Of a stretch of DNA of 64,000 nt, positions 13,288 to 23,659 are shown piece after piece. The position numbers and the translations under genes were made by a program. This DNA is from Diprion similis. Its lineage: Eukaryota > Arthropoda > Insecta > Hymenoptera > Diprionidae. The notes under the pieces are model-generated. The model did no database searches, had not been told where the DNA came from, and saw only the letters and a list, made by a program, of their open reading frames with translations. Every line of letters starts with the position of its first letter. Position 1 is the stretch's first letter. The stretch is taken from assembly GCF_021155765.1 (NCBI RefSeq), contig NC_060112.1, forward strand, positions 23,090,501 to 23,154,500, in the 5' to 3' direction.

Positions 13288-13407
13288 CTAGGGAGGGAAA
13301 GTAGGCTATTCCAAACTGCGTACAAAATTAACACCCGAGCCGAAGATCAGGGTGGCAAAAATGCAGTTTGGGATAGCCTTTTTCACTCCCGTGTGACGTA
13401 TACTATT
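13271..13407. mobile_element. Hairpin element 1 of three
   Basis: Imperfect inverted repeat of about 137 bp. The left arm runs AATAGTATGTCACGC to AGGCTATTCCAAACTGC (13271-13319). The right arm, from 13363 to 13407, is its reverse complement with several mismatches and small gaps. It abuts a second hairpin. It looks like a MITE or foldback element without coding capacity. Confidence 0.6.
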
Positions 13408-13494
13408 TTTCACCACCCCCTGCATCGGAAAGTTTAATTTCCCGTTTACGCGAGGGGTCGAATGTTGTACTTTCCGTGCGGGTGTGGTGAAAAC
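13406..13494. repeat. Hairpin element 2 of three
   Basis: Arms TTTTCACCACCCCCTGCATC with GGAAAGT (about 13407-13433) and ACTTTCC to GTGGTGAAAA (about 13469-13493) pair with few mismatches. The loop is about 35 bp. It touches hairpin 1 on the left and hairpin 3 on the right. Confidence 0.6.
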
Positions 13495-13495
13495 T

Positions 13496-13657
13496 CTTTT
13501 TTCCGCACAGGCATGAAAAAGTCACTTTATGGCGTCTGTTTCCGTTCCGCAAAGCGTCAGTTTATATGCATGATTTTAAGAATGCATGTAAAATGACACT
13601 TTGCGGTACGAAAACAGACGCCAAAAAGCAACTTTTTCATGCCTGTGCGGAAAAAAG
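13496..13657. mobile_element. Hairpin element 3 of three
   Basis: Arms of about 66 bp each. The left arm reads CTTTTTTCCGCACAGGCATG and continues through GGCGTCTGTTT to GCGTCAGTTT. The right arm, from about 13590 to 13657, is its reverse complement with about eight mismatches. The loop is about 30 bp. It is MITE-like, with no coding capacity. Confidence 0.65.
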
Positions 13658-13699
13658 TAATTACAGGCGTATGTGTTCTCTTCTCGGATACATCTACAG

Positions 13700-16600
13700 T
13701 ATGTTAAGCATCCAGCCGCATAGCTCCAGGCTATCAATTATTCCATTAGTCGTTCTCTGGTACTTTTTCATCTCTCTCTTTATCTCTTTTCGGTTACTAC
13801 TTTTTTCGGTTACTCTGTATTTCAGCCGTAAGAAATTGCGCAGCTACGGTTCCACGCGAAGAATATACGTTACATTTTTTCTTTTTCTTTCTGACCGTTC
13901 TGTTTCATTCTCATTTTGTTTTCTGTTCAAAACTCGCATTTGCCCTCGATTCAAAACGAATGACCGCGTCTTTGCTGGACGATGAATCTTTGCGCATCAA
14001 CATACAAAATTGATAATTAACGAATAATCAGCATTGAATCGAACGACGAATCCACCCCGGTTATCCTTCAACGCGTCTGTGACTTGACCCAAGAGATCGT
14101 CGCTCCGATCCGTCGTCATTAACAAGTATCGCGAAATGTCGCGCTCGATCGCCTCTAGAAATTTCTTTGATCATTACAATATTGAACCACGCGCTGCACT
14201 GACGCCTTTTCCTCCGCATCACCGTGATATGAATGATGTATGCATACGTATATCACTGATAAAATTCCCGATCGCTAATTGCACAGGGAACTCGTTCAGT
14301 AAACAATTTATACGGAGCGCACAATGATATAACAACATAAATATTATGTATAGTTGTCTATTGTGAGAACTATGATGACGCCTGTGACGAGAACGATGAC
14401 GATAATGGACAAGTGTTAAATAAACACCTACATAATTATACGGTCTCACGGAATTGTGTTTGCGATACACTCCACATTCCGCGTTACAATTAATAATTCA
14501 TACGAAAAATAATTTTGGTCACAAGGAGGACGAAGTAAGGAATTTTACCCCATGTTTGCAGAAATTTTGCGATCGATAAGATTTAAGTTTCGTTTTTCAA
14601 CTCTAGAGTATAAGTCGTCGCGTTCTTGAATATTCACCAGACGCGCTTACAACAGAACTATTATACTTGAGTAAAAAACGCACAAGTGGATAAAGTTGCG
14701 TTGCGCATAATGGATGAATCGCGAAAATCGTCAACTTTTACAGTATAAGCTATATGAGGTATGCATTGGACAAGGTATGCACAGAACCAAGCGGATCGGC
14801 GTAACAAACATGATCAATTCATCATGAATTGCCATATTTAAAACAGAAATAACATTTTTCTCCCTCTGTGCAACTTGATGTCATCTTCCATTATTTGACC
14901 ACGTAGAAGCTGAACGACAGGTGCGGCGGTCTGTGCAAACATCGCAAAGTCCAGAGTGCAGTTTTGTATACGTAGGTACGGAAAGACCGGCACTGTCACA
15001 GACCGCTTGCCCAATGCTTCACGGCCCGCGGTTATGCCCGAAAGGTTGAAAGGACGCCGTGTAGGCTCGCCCTCCCCCCCCCCCCCGTGGGGGGATAGCG
15101 TCGCAGTTGTGGGCTTGTGGTTTCGAGGGAGCGGCGCGATGCGGTTCGCTTTCACTATCCAGCTCCTGCTTTCACCGATTGAAAATCGGCTCCAGTAGTT
15201 CCCGGTATTAGCATCTTCATCATCATCATTATCATCATCATCATCATCAAGACTGCCAGCCCTAGATTATTTTTCATGATAGGTTGTCAGGTCTGGTCAA
15301 GTTGTGGGGTAATTCGATAACCCTGCACTTACGGAGTCATCCGTCTTATGGTATCGATTTCAATGTAAAATCGAGTCGGTATAGCAGGATATTGCAATTT
15401 TCTTCCCTGCGATTTCAAATTTCCCGCCGTGCTGCGAGGTTCGGTTTAGTATCGACTTACGGCGGCATCTGGCGGTGGTTTTTTACCGCCGGTAATCGAG
15501 AGCCTCGCGTCTCTCTTAGCATTTGTTGTTAGATTGTGAATATCCATTTTCGCTGTAGTCGAGAAGCTGTGGATCGAAAGAACCAGTCAGATCGGTCGCT
15601 GGAACGTTGCCGACAGATAATTTTCTCTATCGTCGGTAATTGTCTAATAGAGACCTTACCGACGATTGCCTTTTTTCGTTCTGTTGAAGACAAACTGCCA
15701 TTTTTATCGACGGTGTCGCTATAAAACACCTTTCAGCGAATGCAATTTTCTCATTTTCTAATTATTCCATCGTTTTGATCTGATTTTTTATTACAGACTT
15801 ACAAACACGACCTGAGATACGTAAAAATAATGCAACCGAATACAATATATACTCTGAATACTGATAACCATACGTATTTGGTGATTGTTGACTGGGGAAG
15901 TCGAAATTGAAAAATGTGCAAGGATCGGATAGAGCAAAAGCTGCTGAAAAATGGGCAAAAGAAAGACTTTCCAGAAATAATTCACCGATGAACACGAATT
16001 TTGAGTCTGGCTTTTAGATATGAAATTTTGATTTCTTCCGCGTAGCTAATAATAAAAGAAAAAATAGTTTCATTAGATAAAGTTTGTTTTTTATTTCAAC
16101 GTGCTGTTACCTGCTGCTTGTATGCAAATACTATCAATCAAAAACTTCAAGACTTACTTATCAACGTAAAAAAAAACAAAAGCAAACCTTATAAGTAATA
16201 AATGAAAGTTTTTTTTAAATATTTGATGCACAGAATCAAAATTCATTCCTTTAAATATTATCACAAAAAAACAACTTCCTTTTCTTCACCTGTCCAATGG
16301 AAGTGTGCCGGTGCCCTTAAAACGCGGTGACGTGTTGCTTGGCCACTAAGACGCAACATGATACTTGTACCTATTCATCTACCTGCTCCTCGACCCGCAT
16401 CGGTGTAATTAGAAGCCGTTCAGAGATTTGCTATTACGCGATAACCACACTTTCCCCAGGTGCACTTGTCCCAATATCTTTTCTTGCGCAATTGCAGGCG
16501 TAAAAGGTTCGGCCGTTCGTACCTACAAATATCAGTCATACTGTCTGTATGCACATACATGGGTATATACGGTATATATATATATATATAAATATATTTA

Positions 16601-18180
16601 TAAATTATTTGTCGGTGCAATAACCTGCACTACAAGAAGTATAAAAGTTCTACGAGGTTTTGGGTTTTTATACACGTATTGTAGTGGATGTAAGTCCTGG
16701 ACCACATAACCGTTGTAACTAATTTTCCACGAAGAAGAACAGAAATTCTGTTTCATTGAACACAATTTTCATTTTTCTTTTCCTCACCTTCGACTTGAAG
16801 CTACTTTGGCTTAGTACTTCAGCTGCATGACGATTACGCAGAATTCTACATAAAATCGCTTGTGGAAATTATTGTAATCAGCTGTGTCTTTAGTGTATGG
16901 TGTATTCCTTTTCCTCCTATAACATGGAACCGAATTAATCGAATTGTGAACGATCTCCTTTGTCATGAAAGAAAAAAAGGAAAGGAAAGTAAGTCGAAGC
17001 AACGCATGTATACGGACACATGACACGGTGAAGTTTTCCTGCAGCTTAGCTTGAATGAATAACTGTTTGAAATATTTATGGGACTGCTGCTCAAGTTGAT
17101 CACCGCACATCGCGAAGTCAATATCAATCTGTAAATTATGAATAAATGTATTCACAGATATGGCAATAATATTATTCGTTATTATTTAAACGGGTCTCAT
17201 CATTTTGTTGATCAAAATTTGAAATTGTCATCAAGCCCAGCGTCTGCGTTGCGAATAATGGCTATTTTTTTTATCCTGTAGTTTTACCTCAACTATGAAA
17301 ATCAGAAGAGTATATATCTTGTCTAGAAGCAGACCGACGTTATACGTAAAAAAAGAAAAAAAAATTGCTTGCATAATATCGGGGAAAAATCGAGATACAA
17401 GAACAGTGTTGATCTTTACGATTAGTGTACCGGACCAGACGTCGCGATGACGTCATGACCAGACGTTAATTGCTTATGCATTGCAGCCTGGAAGCAAAAC
17501 CATAATAGATTTATCGGTTTCAGCGTGAACAAAGTTCTGAGCTCACGGACACGGTCCAGCCTAGACTACCTCATTAGCCATTCCTTTTCTTTTTCTCTTA
17601 TTTCGTTTTACTCGTCATCCTGACGTACAGCAAAGTTGATACGCATTTCGGACCTTAGAAGTTGCCCTGGAGGCTACCTGTTCTCTTGGTTAAGTGATTT
17701 CCATTTCTGATCAACCATAAAATACTTGTTGTTTAGAAATAACATCATCACAAAGGCAAAGCCAAAGTACAAGAGAAGTAAACTCGTTACAGATATAATT
17801 GACATGCACTTTAAATTAGTAGAGATCATGGAAGAGGCGCAATTTTTATATACTGTCAGACAGTGATCGCGTCGGATCATCCGCCGTTCATTTATTGTAC
17901 AAAAGCTTAATACGTATAATTTATCTATACATTGTAACACCTAACTGCAATGTTTTTATATGTCATTAGAGGTATATCATTTTTCGTTTTATATTGAGAC
18001 ATATTCCATACAATCAATATATGTATAATAATATATCGAAATACATGTCTCGTATTGATCATGTGTCTCAGAGAACACAAAACTGTGATCGGAGAATAAG
18101 AATGTTATAAAGAAAGTGCAGCGAATTGAATATACATAGGTATATTAGATATAGCAAAATAACAAATAATAAATCGGTTG
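13700..18180. other. Mostly non-coding stretch downstream of ELOVL gene 1
   Basis: No gene is supported. Contents include a locally GC-rich patch at about 14880-15530, a poly(C) run at 15074-15086, an ATC/CAT microsatellite at about 15216-15249, a TA run near 16575-16590 and a TGACGTCA site at 17448-17455. Two minus-strand open frames, 14838-15155 and 16811-17127, read somewhat like protein. The second follows a good acceptor (ATAATTTACAG). Neither is recognisable. Confidence 0.4.
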
Positions 18181-18184
18181 CATC

Positions 18185-18190
18185 TTTAAT
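18185..18190 (-). terminator. Candidate poly(A) signal of ELOVL gene 1
   Basis: TTTAAT on the plus strand is ATTAAA on the minus strand, about 0.87 kb downstream of the ELOVL stop codon. It is a plausible polyadenylation signal, though such hexamers are common in AT-rich DNA. The intervening 18190-19053 would be 3' UTR with GTT/GTTT simple repeats. Confidence 0.25.
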
Positions 18191-19053
18191 GTGTCATTGA
18201 TTGAGGTGCGACGTTCATTATTGTCATTATTATTACTAAATATGTATGCTTATAGGTTTTATACATATTCATCGCAAGGTTTGACGCTATATGCACATAG
18301 TCCCCAATTGTCATAAGCAATTTATGAATTTACAATAATCTACTAACAAGTGTATAAATTAATACTAAGTTAATATTAACAATAACATTAATAATAATGA
18401 TAACAATAATTATAAAATGGTAATATGTACAACCGGTATCAGCTGCCGGTTAAATCCCGTTTCGTTCATCGGTTTTCCTTTATCAGCAGATTCTGCCCGC
18501 TTTTTCATTATATGTACAGGTATAACATTGTATAAGCGACAAAGGTTGCGTAATTTCTTCTTCGTCCTTTCCCCCCCTCAGCATCTCTATTAATCTCCAT
18601 ATGACAAATTCTCAACCCTTTGTAATGAGATGAAAAACAAACATAAACAAAAACATATCTCCGGATAGCCGCTAACTTTCTTGCTCGCGTTCTTTCGTTC
18701 TTTCTGATATATATTCTTCCTTCCTTTCTTTGGTTCGGTACAATAAGATAATGTGTCGCGGAAGCGATGATACTAAGCTCTATATTGTTGTTGTTGTTGT
18801 TGCTGTTTTTTTGTTCATGTGTATAATATAGTATGTGTAATGGTGTGTGTAAATCAGTTGCACACTTCATCCTTGCGTTAATAATCTTCATCAGGATCAT
18901 CAGCGTCATAATGATCTTCTAACTTGCCTGTTGTTGTTGTTGTTGTTTGTTTGTTTGTTTTTTTTCCCCCCCAATAAAGGATCGGTGACCTCGATCCGTA
19001 ATGGCAAGAGGTTTTATATCGGCATATAAGTAGTGTATAAAGTCTCGCCGCAT

Positions 19054-21833
19054 CTATTCGCTGATGCTCCTATTGTCTATGAAGACTCTGTTCCTCAATC
19101 CGTTACCGGAAATGTAGCCTGTCGCCATTTTGTACTTGCCGGCGTATATCTCGTCCTTGTTATCGGCGCCGAGTTGCAGACCGTTCTTCAGGATACCCTC
19201 GCCGTCCTGAACTTTGCCGTTCTGTAGCTTCGCGTCGTTGGAATCGTCAGTCCTGGCGACGTTGCGTGACTTCTTGACGTAGGCCTGCTGGTAGAAGTCC
19301 CTGAACAGGAAGTAGAAGAGCACGGCGTGCATTCCGATCCACCAAACGAAGGCCTTCGGGTAGTTGCACTGGATGAAGAGCAGCTGGAACGCGTGTACCA
19401 TAACCAGAACAAACTGGACCATCTGCAGGGTCGTCAAATACTTCTTCCACCAGAGGTAAGGCTGCATATGGGGACCGAGAGCGGCCAGCAGATAGTAGGA
19501 GTACATCACTATGTGAACGAAGGTGTTGAGCAGACCGAAGAACGTGCTGTGACCTCCTGGAATAAGTTAGAGAGAAGCCGTAAATTTTTCGTCCAAACGT
19601 CACGTGGTACATGGTATACCATAATGCATATGCACAACTGATTAATGGTCAAGCGAGTTCTGGACAAGCTGAGTTTGGCTGACATTGACGTAACTTTTAC
19701 TCCTCCGCGTCCATCTGTTAAAATTATTTATGATCTCCAACAAGGCGTTTAACTTTTAAGCCAGTCAGCTAGTTCTTTGTTCACCGGAAAAACAGAGGGG
19801 ACTTTGTATCGTGGTATGGTAATTTTATCTTCTTCCTCGTATCGTGAGTGGTTATTGAAGAGCGTGCGAAGCTAGATTCTCGACCTTGTCTGTGTTACGT
19901 ACTCAACAAACCATACAAGTGCCCGACGAATCACTTTCTGTCCCCGAATAAGCAATCTCGAGATATTCTACATTTTGGAGACCATTCACCAATCGTCATC
20001 ATCGATAGAAACGAACAGACTATAATCGGGGCGAAATTTTACCTCACAGAAACGATTAGTGCGCAACGAAGCTTTTCAAACCATGCACGCCCCGAATTAT
20101 TTGGTCTTTTGGGATCAGGTCGACTTCAGCACACTCCCATCAACCATGCAAACTTCAATTTAGATTATTATGAGGTAGAAAAAGGTACCGTTTTTTCCGT
20201 TTCTAGCTAGGCTTCGATCATCGGCAATGGAATGGATGTATGAAAAGGAGGTTAACATCGGCGAGAAAAGTTTGCTAATTCAACAGTTACGTCAGTGCTG
20301 GGCTAACGGTACACTCAGCTAGTATGTTTTCAAATTGACCATTTTTAGCAAGCTATCGATAATTCCGTTACAATTTATGAACAGATCACGCGAGTCCGTT
20401 GAATTTTCGGTCGCAAAGGTGCATTCAGTGCTATTTACTCTGGAGGTAACCTTACTTCTTACAACTCTTCGTTTTTGTCCAAACAGTTGATGACTTTAGA
20501 GGCTCGTAAAATACCGCGGTATTATGGTATATTATATAAATTGAGTAACCGATTACGGGATTCGTTGGATCAAGTACAGGTCAAGATCTGCTGAATCATA
20601 GTGACGGTATTAATCACCGAATATAATTAATCACATTCCGAGTGCTAGGGTAAGACGAAAATTAATGTGTGTACGTGTCAATAGGCTAAATAAGTATAAT
20701 ATATGATGAGTCTGACGGGCTAGTGATTGTCCGATAAATATTGGAAAACCGGTTAAATTAACATTGACGTTAAACCGTTTGGAATAGGTACTGCCTACTC
20801 AAATACGGTAACACATACTTGGAGTCTGAGATCAGAATGATATATGTGGCCAAATTAGTCGTGTCCTCAGGAATATTGGAATGCTTCAATGTTTAATGAC
20901 ACGTGGCTGAAGGTATCACGACAACTTGTAGAAGTCGTTCGATGTATTGACGTATACCGACTACATAAAGTTAGAGCGGTAGCAGTAATTTTGGTTTTTG
21001 TGGTGTCCTCCTGAAGTGGTCAAGTTACTCCGGAAGTAATAACACCTAAATAACGAGGTTCGATTTTTCACTGATTTTTGCCTCCAGACAAGTGTCAGTT
21101 ATTTTTGGCTTCGTCCCGTACTTGATTAACCAGCCTCGGGATGAGACCAGAACAAATTTTGCAAATGTCAAAAAGCGGTGGACTCAATTTCCATAACCCA
21201 CCTGGCGTGAATTTCAGCCCGAACCAGACGGACATCGGCATTATTCCGTGATGAATGACGTGGAGGGTCGACACCTGTTCGTTCTTCTTTCTAAGCACGA
21301 AGAATATCGTGTCGAAGAATTCCGTGAATTTGGATATGTAGTACCACCAACACGCGTGGGCCATTCTGAGGGCCAACGTGTTGTTGGAATAATCGACCGG
21401 TTGACATCTGAAGGAGTAATGACCGCCCCATCCGGCAACAAGAGACTGAAAAGCAAAGAATGTCAGTACAGGAATAACTCACCACCATGACATTACCAGC
21501 TAAGCAAACAATGACACAATTTAAGCGAGTGTCTCTGCGAAGTGATACATCATGATCATCGTTAAATACCATTGGTCTTACCTCTTTGAAGAGCCAGTAG
21601 GAGAATATGACTTGGAAGAGGTTGTAGAAAATTAAAACCTTCCGGAGCTTCATCGGCTTCCTGTTTTCCATCAGCTTAGGTCCAAGCACCTTGACGCAGT
21701 AGGCGTAGGTGATGCATATCAACGCCGTCGGCATTGGACCGCTCATCATGAACCAACCGTTAACTCTCGGGTCACTTTTGTTGTCCATTAGGTCCCGATA
21801 GGCGTCCACCACCATCCTGACTACCTGGTCCAT
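19054..21833 (-). CDS. Very-long-chain fatty acid elongase (ELOVL family), gene 1
   Basis: Coding exons are 21582-21833, 21202-21445 and 19054-19556, joining in frame to 999 nt (332 aa plus stop). All four intron ends are GT/AG. ELOVL proteins are multi-pass ER membrane enzymes that condense malonyl-CoA with long acyl-CoAs in the first step of chain elongation. The start is typical (MDQVVRMVVDAYRDLMDNKS, then DPRVNGWFMM). The KxxExxDT signature is at K123-T130, the catalytic histidine box HVIHH at 146-150, the MYxYY motif at 183-187, and TLQMVQF at 208-214. The membrane core ends near FYQQAY (258). The remaining roughly 70 residues are a long polar tail without a KKxx retrieval signal. The ATG lies immediately after an acceptor (TTTTGCAG), so the leader exon or exons are upstream. 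It is closest in feel to the ELOVL1/7-like insect group; the exact substrate is unknown. Confidence 0.95.
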
Positions 21834-23069
21834 CTGCAAAATGAGGTAGCAGACGACAAGTTAGTGAGAAAGTCGCAGCTGCATGGAAATTGGGGGAATG
21901 CTAATGTCGGAATCGCTGCTATAACCACCCCGATGGACGATTCCGACAACATAGAGTCACAAAGTCTCATTTCTTGTATGTGTGCTGCGGATCGGATAGT
22001 CGAGTATAAGTCAAGATGCATGATGACGATAATTATTTCAAATCACGTTAATCCAAATCGTGGAAGCTCCCAAGGGTTTGAAATGCGATTGATGGAAATT
22101 TGGAATGGCTCAAATTTCGCGTGAGGCTTCCGCAAGTTCACTGTGGTAACCTTGGAAGACTATAAAAACCCGAGTGAATTCTGAATATCGAAAGTTTTAA
22201 CTGCGTTTGAAATTGACCGAACAATTTGCAACTTCGACTCTTTCGACCCATCAAAGCATGCATAAAGATGAGTCCCAATATTGATCATTCGGACCTTTGC
22301 CCCAAATCCGGTAAGCAGTTCCGTTTCGGAATGCAAAAGCATTTCGGTTCGTCCAAAGGTCAAGCCGACAATTTGCAGACATTCAGCGATAGCCTTACGA
22401 CAACATTTGCATAGCATTATACAGCGTCAAGAAGCGTTTTAGAGCTGGGTGTGACCTCCGGTTGCGAAATTAGCAAGCCTAAAATCGATGCTTTCGTAAA
22501 AGTACCGCAGGTGATCAATGTCAGGGTAGCGTCCGAGGTTTTTGCTATTCAAATTTGCTCAGTGGTAATAATTTCTGCATAACACTCGAACCAACTGAGT
22601 TTAACATCGCGTAATACTCGAGATTATTGACACGCGGATAACGACGTGCGGAGAAGGTGAGATTATACAGCACACATTCCAGAGGCTCGGCCTCACCTAC
22701 CATTCCTGATTCCTCTGACAATCTTACCAGAAATTTTCTGTTAAACCCAACCCGTCGCTAAACGCCAACAGCTAGGCAACCAAAGCAACACATATCGAAC
22801 CTACAGCAATACAACGGCGAATTGTGGGTTGCCTATCTGCCGGAGTTTATCGTTGAGTACCACAGAAAACTCCCGATATCTCGCCCTCGCGTTACTATAA
22901 ATACTAGGAAAAGGCTTCTTTGTTTTTCTTTGTTTTCCGTTTTCCTAATTCGAACTCTCCGCGCCCTTCGGCAGTTCGAAAACCGAATCAACAACAGCGT
23001 CTGGACACCTCGGAATTCTAATGGTACCTTCTTCCTTTCACGGGCATGTTGAGCAATCTCCGTGTTTAC

Positions 23070-23270
23070 CTGCTCGTTGTGAAATTCTGAGCACCTCGCC
23101 GGTATTTTGCAAGTCATCCAGTTTAGCCAGTTCGGCAAACGCGATACTTTGCTGCAGAAGCTTAATGAGATCGATGATAGAGCGTCCCTCCTCATCGATC
23201 ATCCGAATAATCCGATCTGTCGTAAAATCGGTGAGGAATTTCAAATACCAGTTCGGGGTGATTTTCTCGC
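23070..23270 (-). other. Candidate 5' exon of ELOVL gene 1, or unidentified coding-like exon
   Basis: On the minus strand a GAGCAG|GTAAAC donor lies at 23070/23069. Upstream of it a frame is open for about 65 codons back to a TGA near 23270. It reads coding-like (NWYLKFLTDFTTDRIIRMID, then EEGRSIIDLIKLLQQSIAFA). It lies 1.2 kb upstream of the ELOVL start-codon acceptor on the same strand, in a locally GC-rich stretch (22740-23430). Splicing to that acceptor would make it a 5' untranslated exon, because the phases do not continue the reading frame. It could instead belong to another, unrecognised protein. Confidence 0.3.
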
Positions 23271-23603
23271 GGCTTCAGTGACCCGAGACCGTCCGTTGTG
23301 CCTAAGTATTGCCATACAGAAACCGCACAACCCGTTCTTCGATTGAGTGAGTGAGTTTGTTTCGTAACGCGCTACCGCTGCTGTTCGAAAGGAAAAGTGG
23401 CCTTACATCGAAGGCTGGTGCAGCAGTGCAGTTAGGTGTATAAATGCACCGTCTGGAGACGGAAAGAGAAATAAGTACAGCAGGAGAGAGAAATCGTTTT
23501 CTCGATTGCAGAAAAAAATTAATTGAAAAAAAAAAGGTAAATGAAAGAGAAGAAAAGAAAAAATCTCACCAGACCAGCTATATCCCCTTGCAGTAACTAC
23601 GCG

Positions 23604-23632
23604 TTATAAAGTTATAAAGTTATAAAGTTATG
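23604..23632. repeat. TTATAAAG tandem repeat
   Basis: Three perfect 8-bp units TTATAAAG and a partial fourth. Confidence 0.8.
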
Positions 23633-23659
23633 ACGTGTAACGGACTCGGCTTAATCTGC

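Noticed and set aside
13566..13985. 139-codon plus-strand frame
   Set aside because: Starts inside a hairpin element and runs through T-rich sequence giving F/L/S-rich low complexity.
14838..15155. Minus-strand frame ending MEDDIKLHRGRKM then LFLF
   Set aside because: Partly coding-like but crosses a poly(C) run and has no clear splice signals or known motif.
18508..18909. 133-codon minus-strand frame downstream of ELOVL gene 1
   Set aside because: Lies in the expected 3' UTR and is driven by a GTT repeat read as poly-asparagine.
19848..20210. 120-codon plus-strand frame inside an ELOVL intron
   Set aside because: No ATG at its start, no known motif, no splice or promoter context; antisense to the intron.
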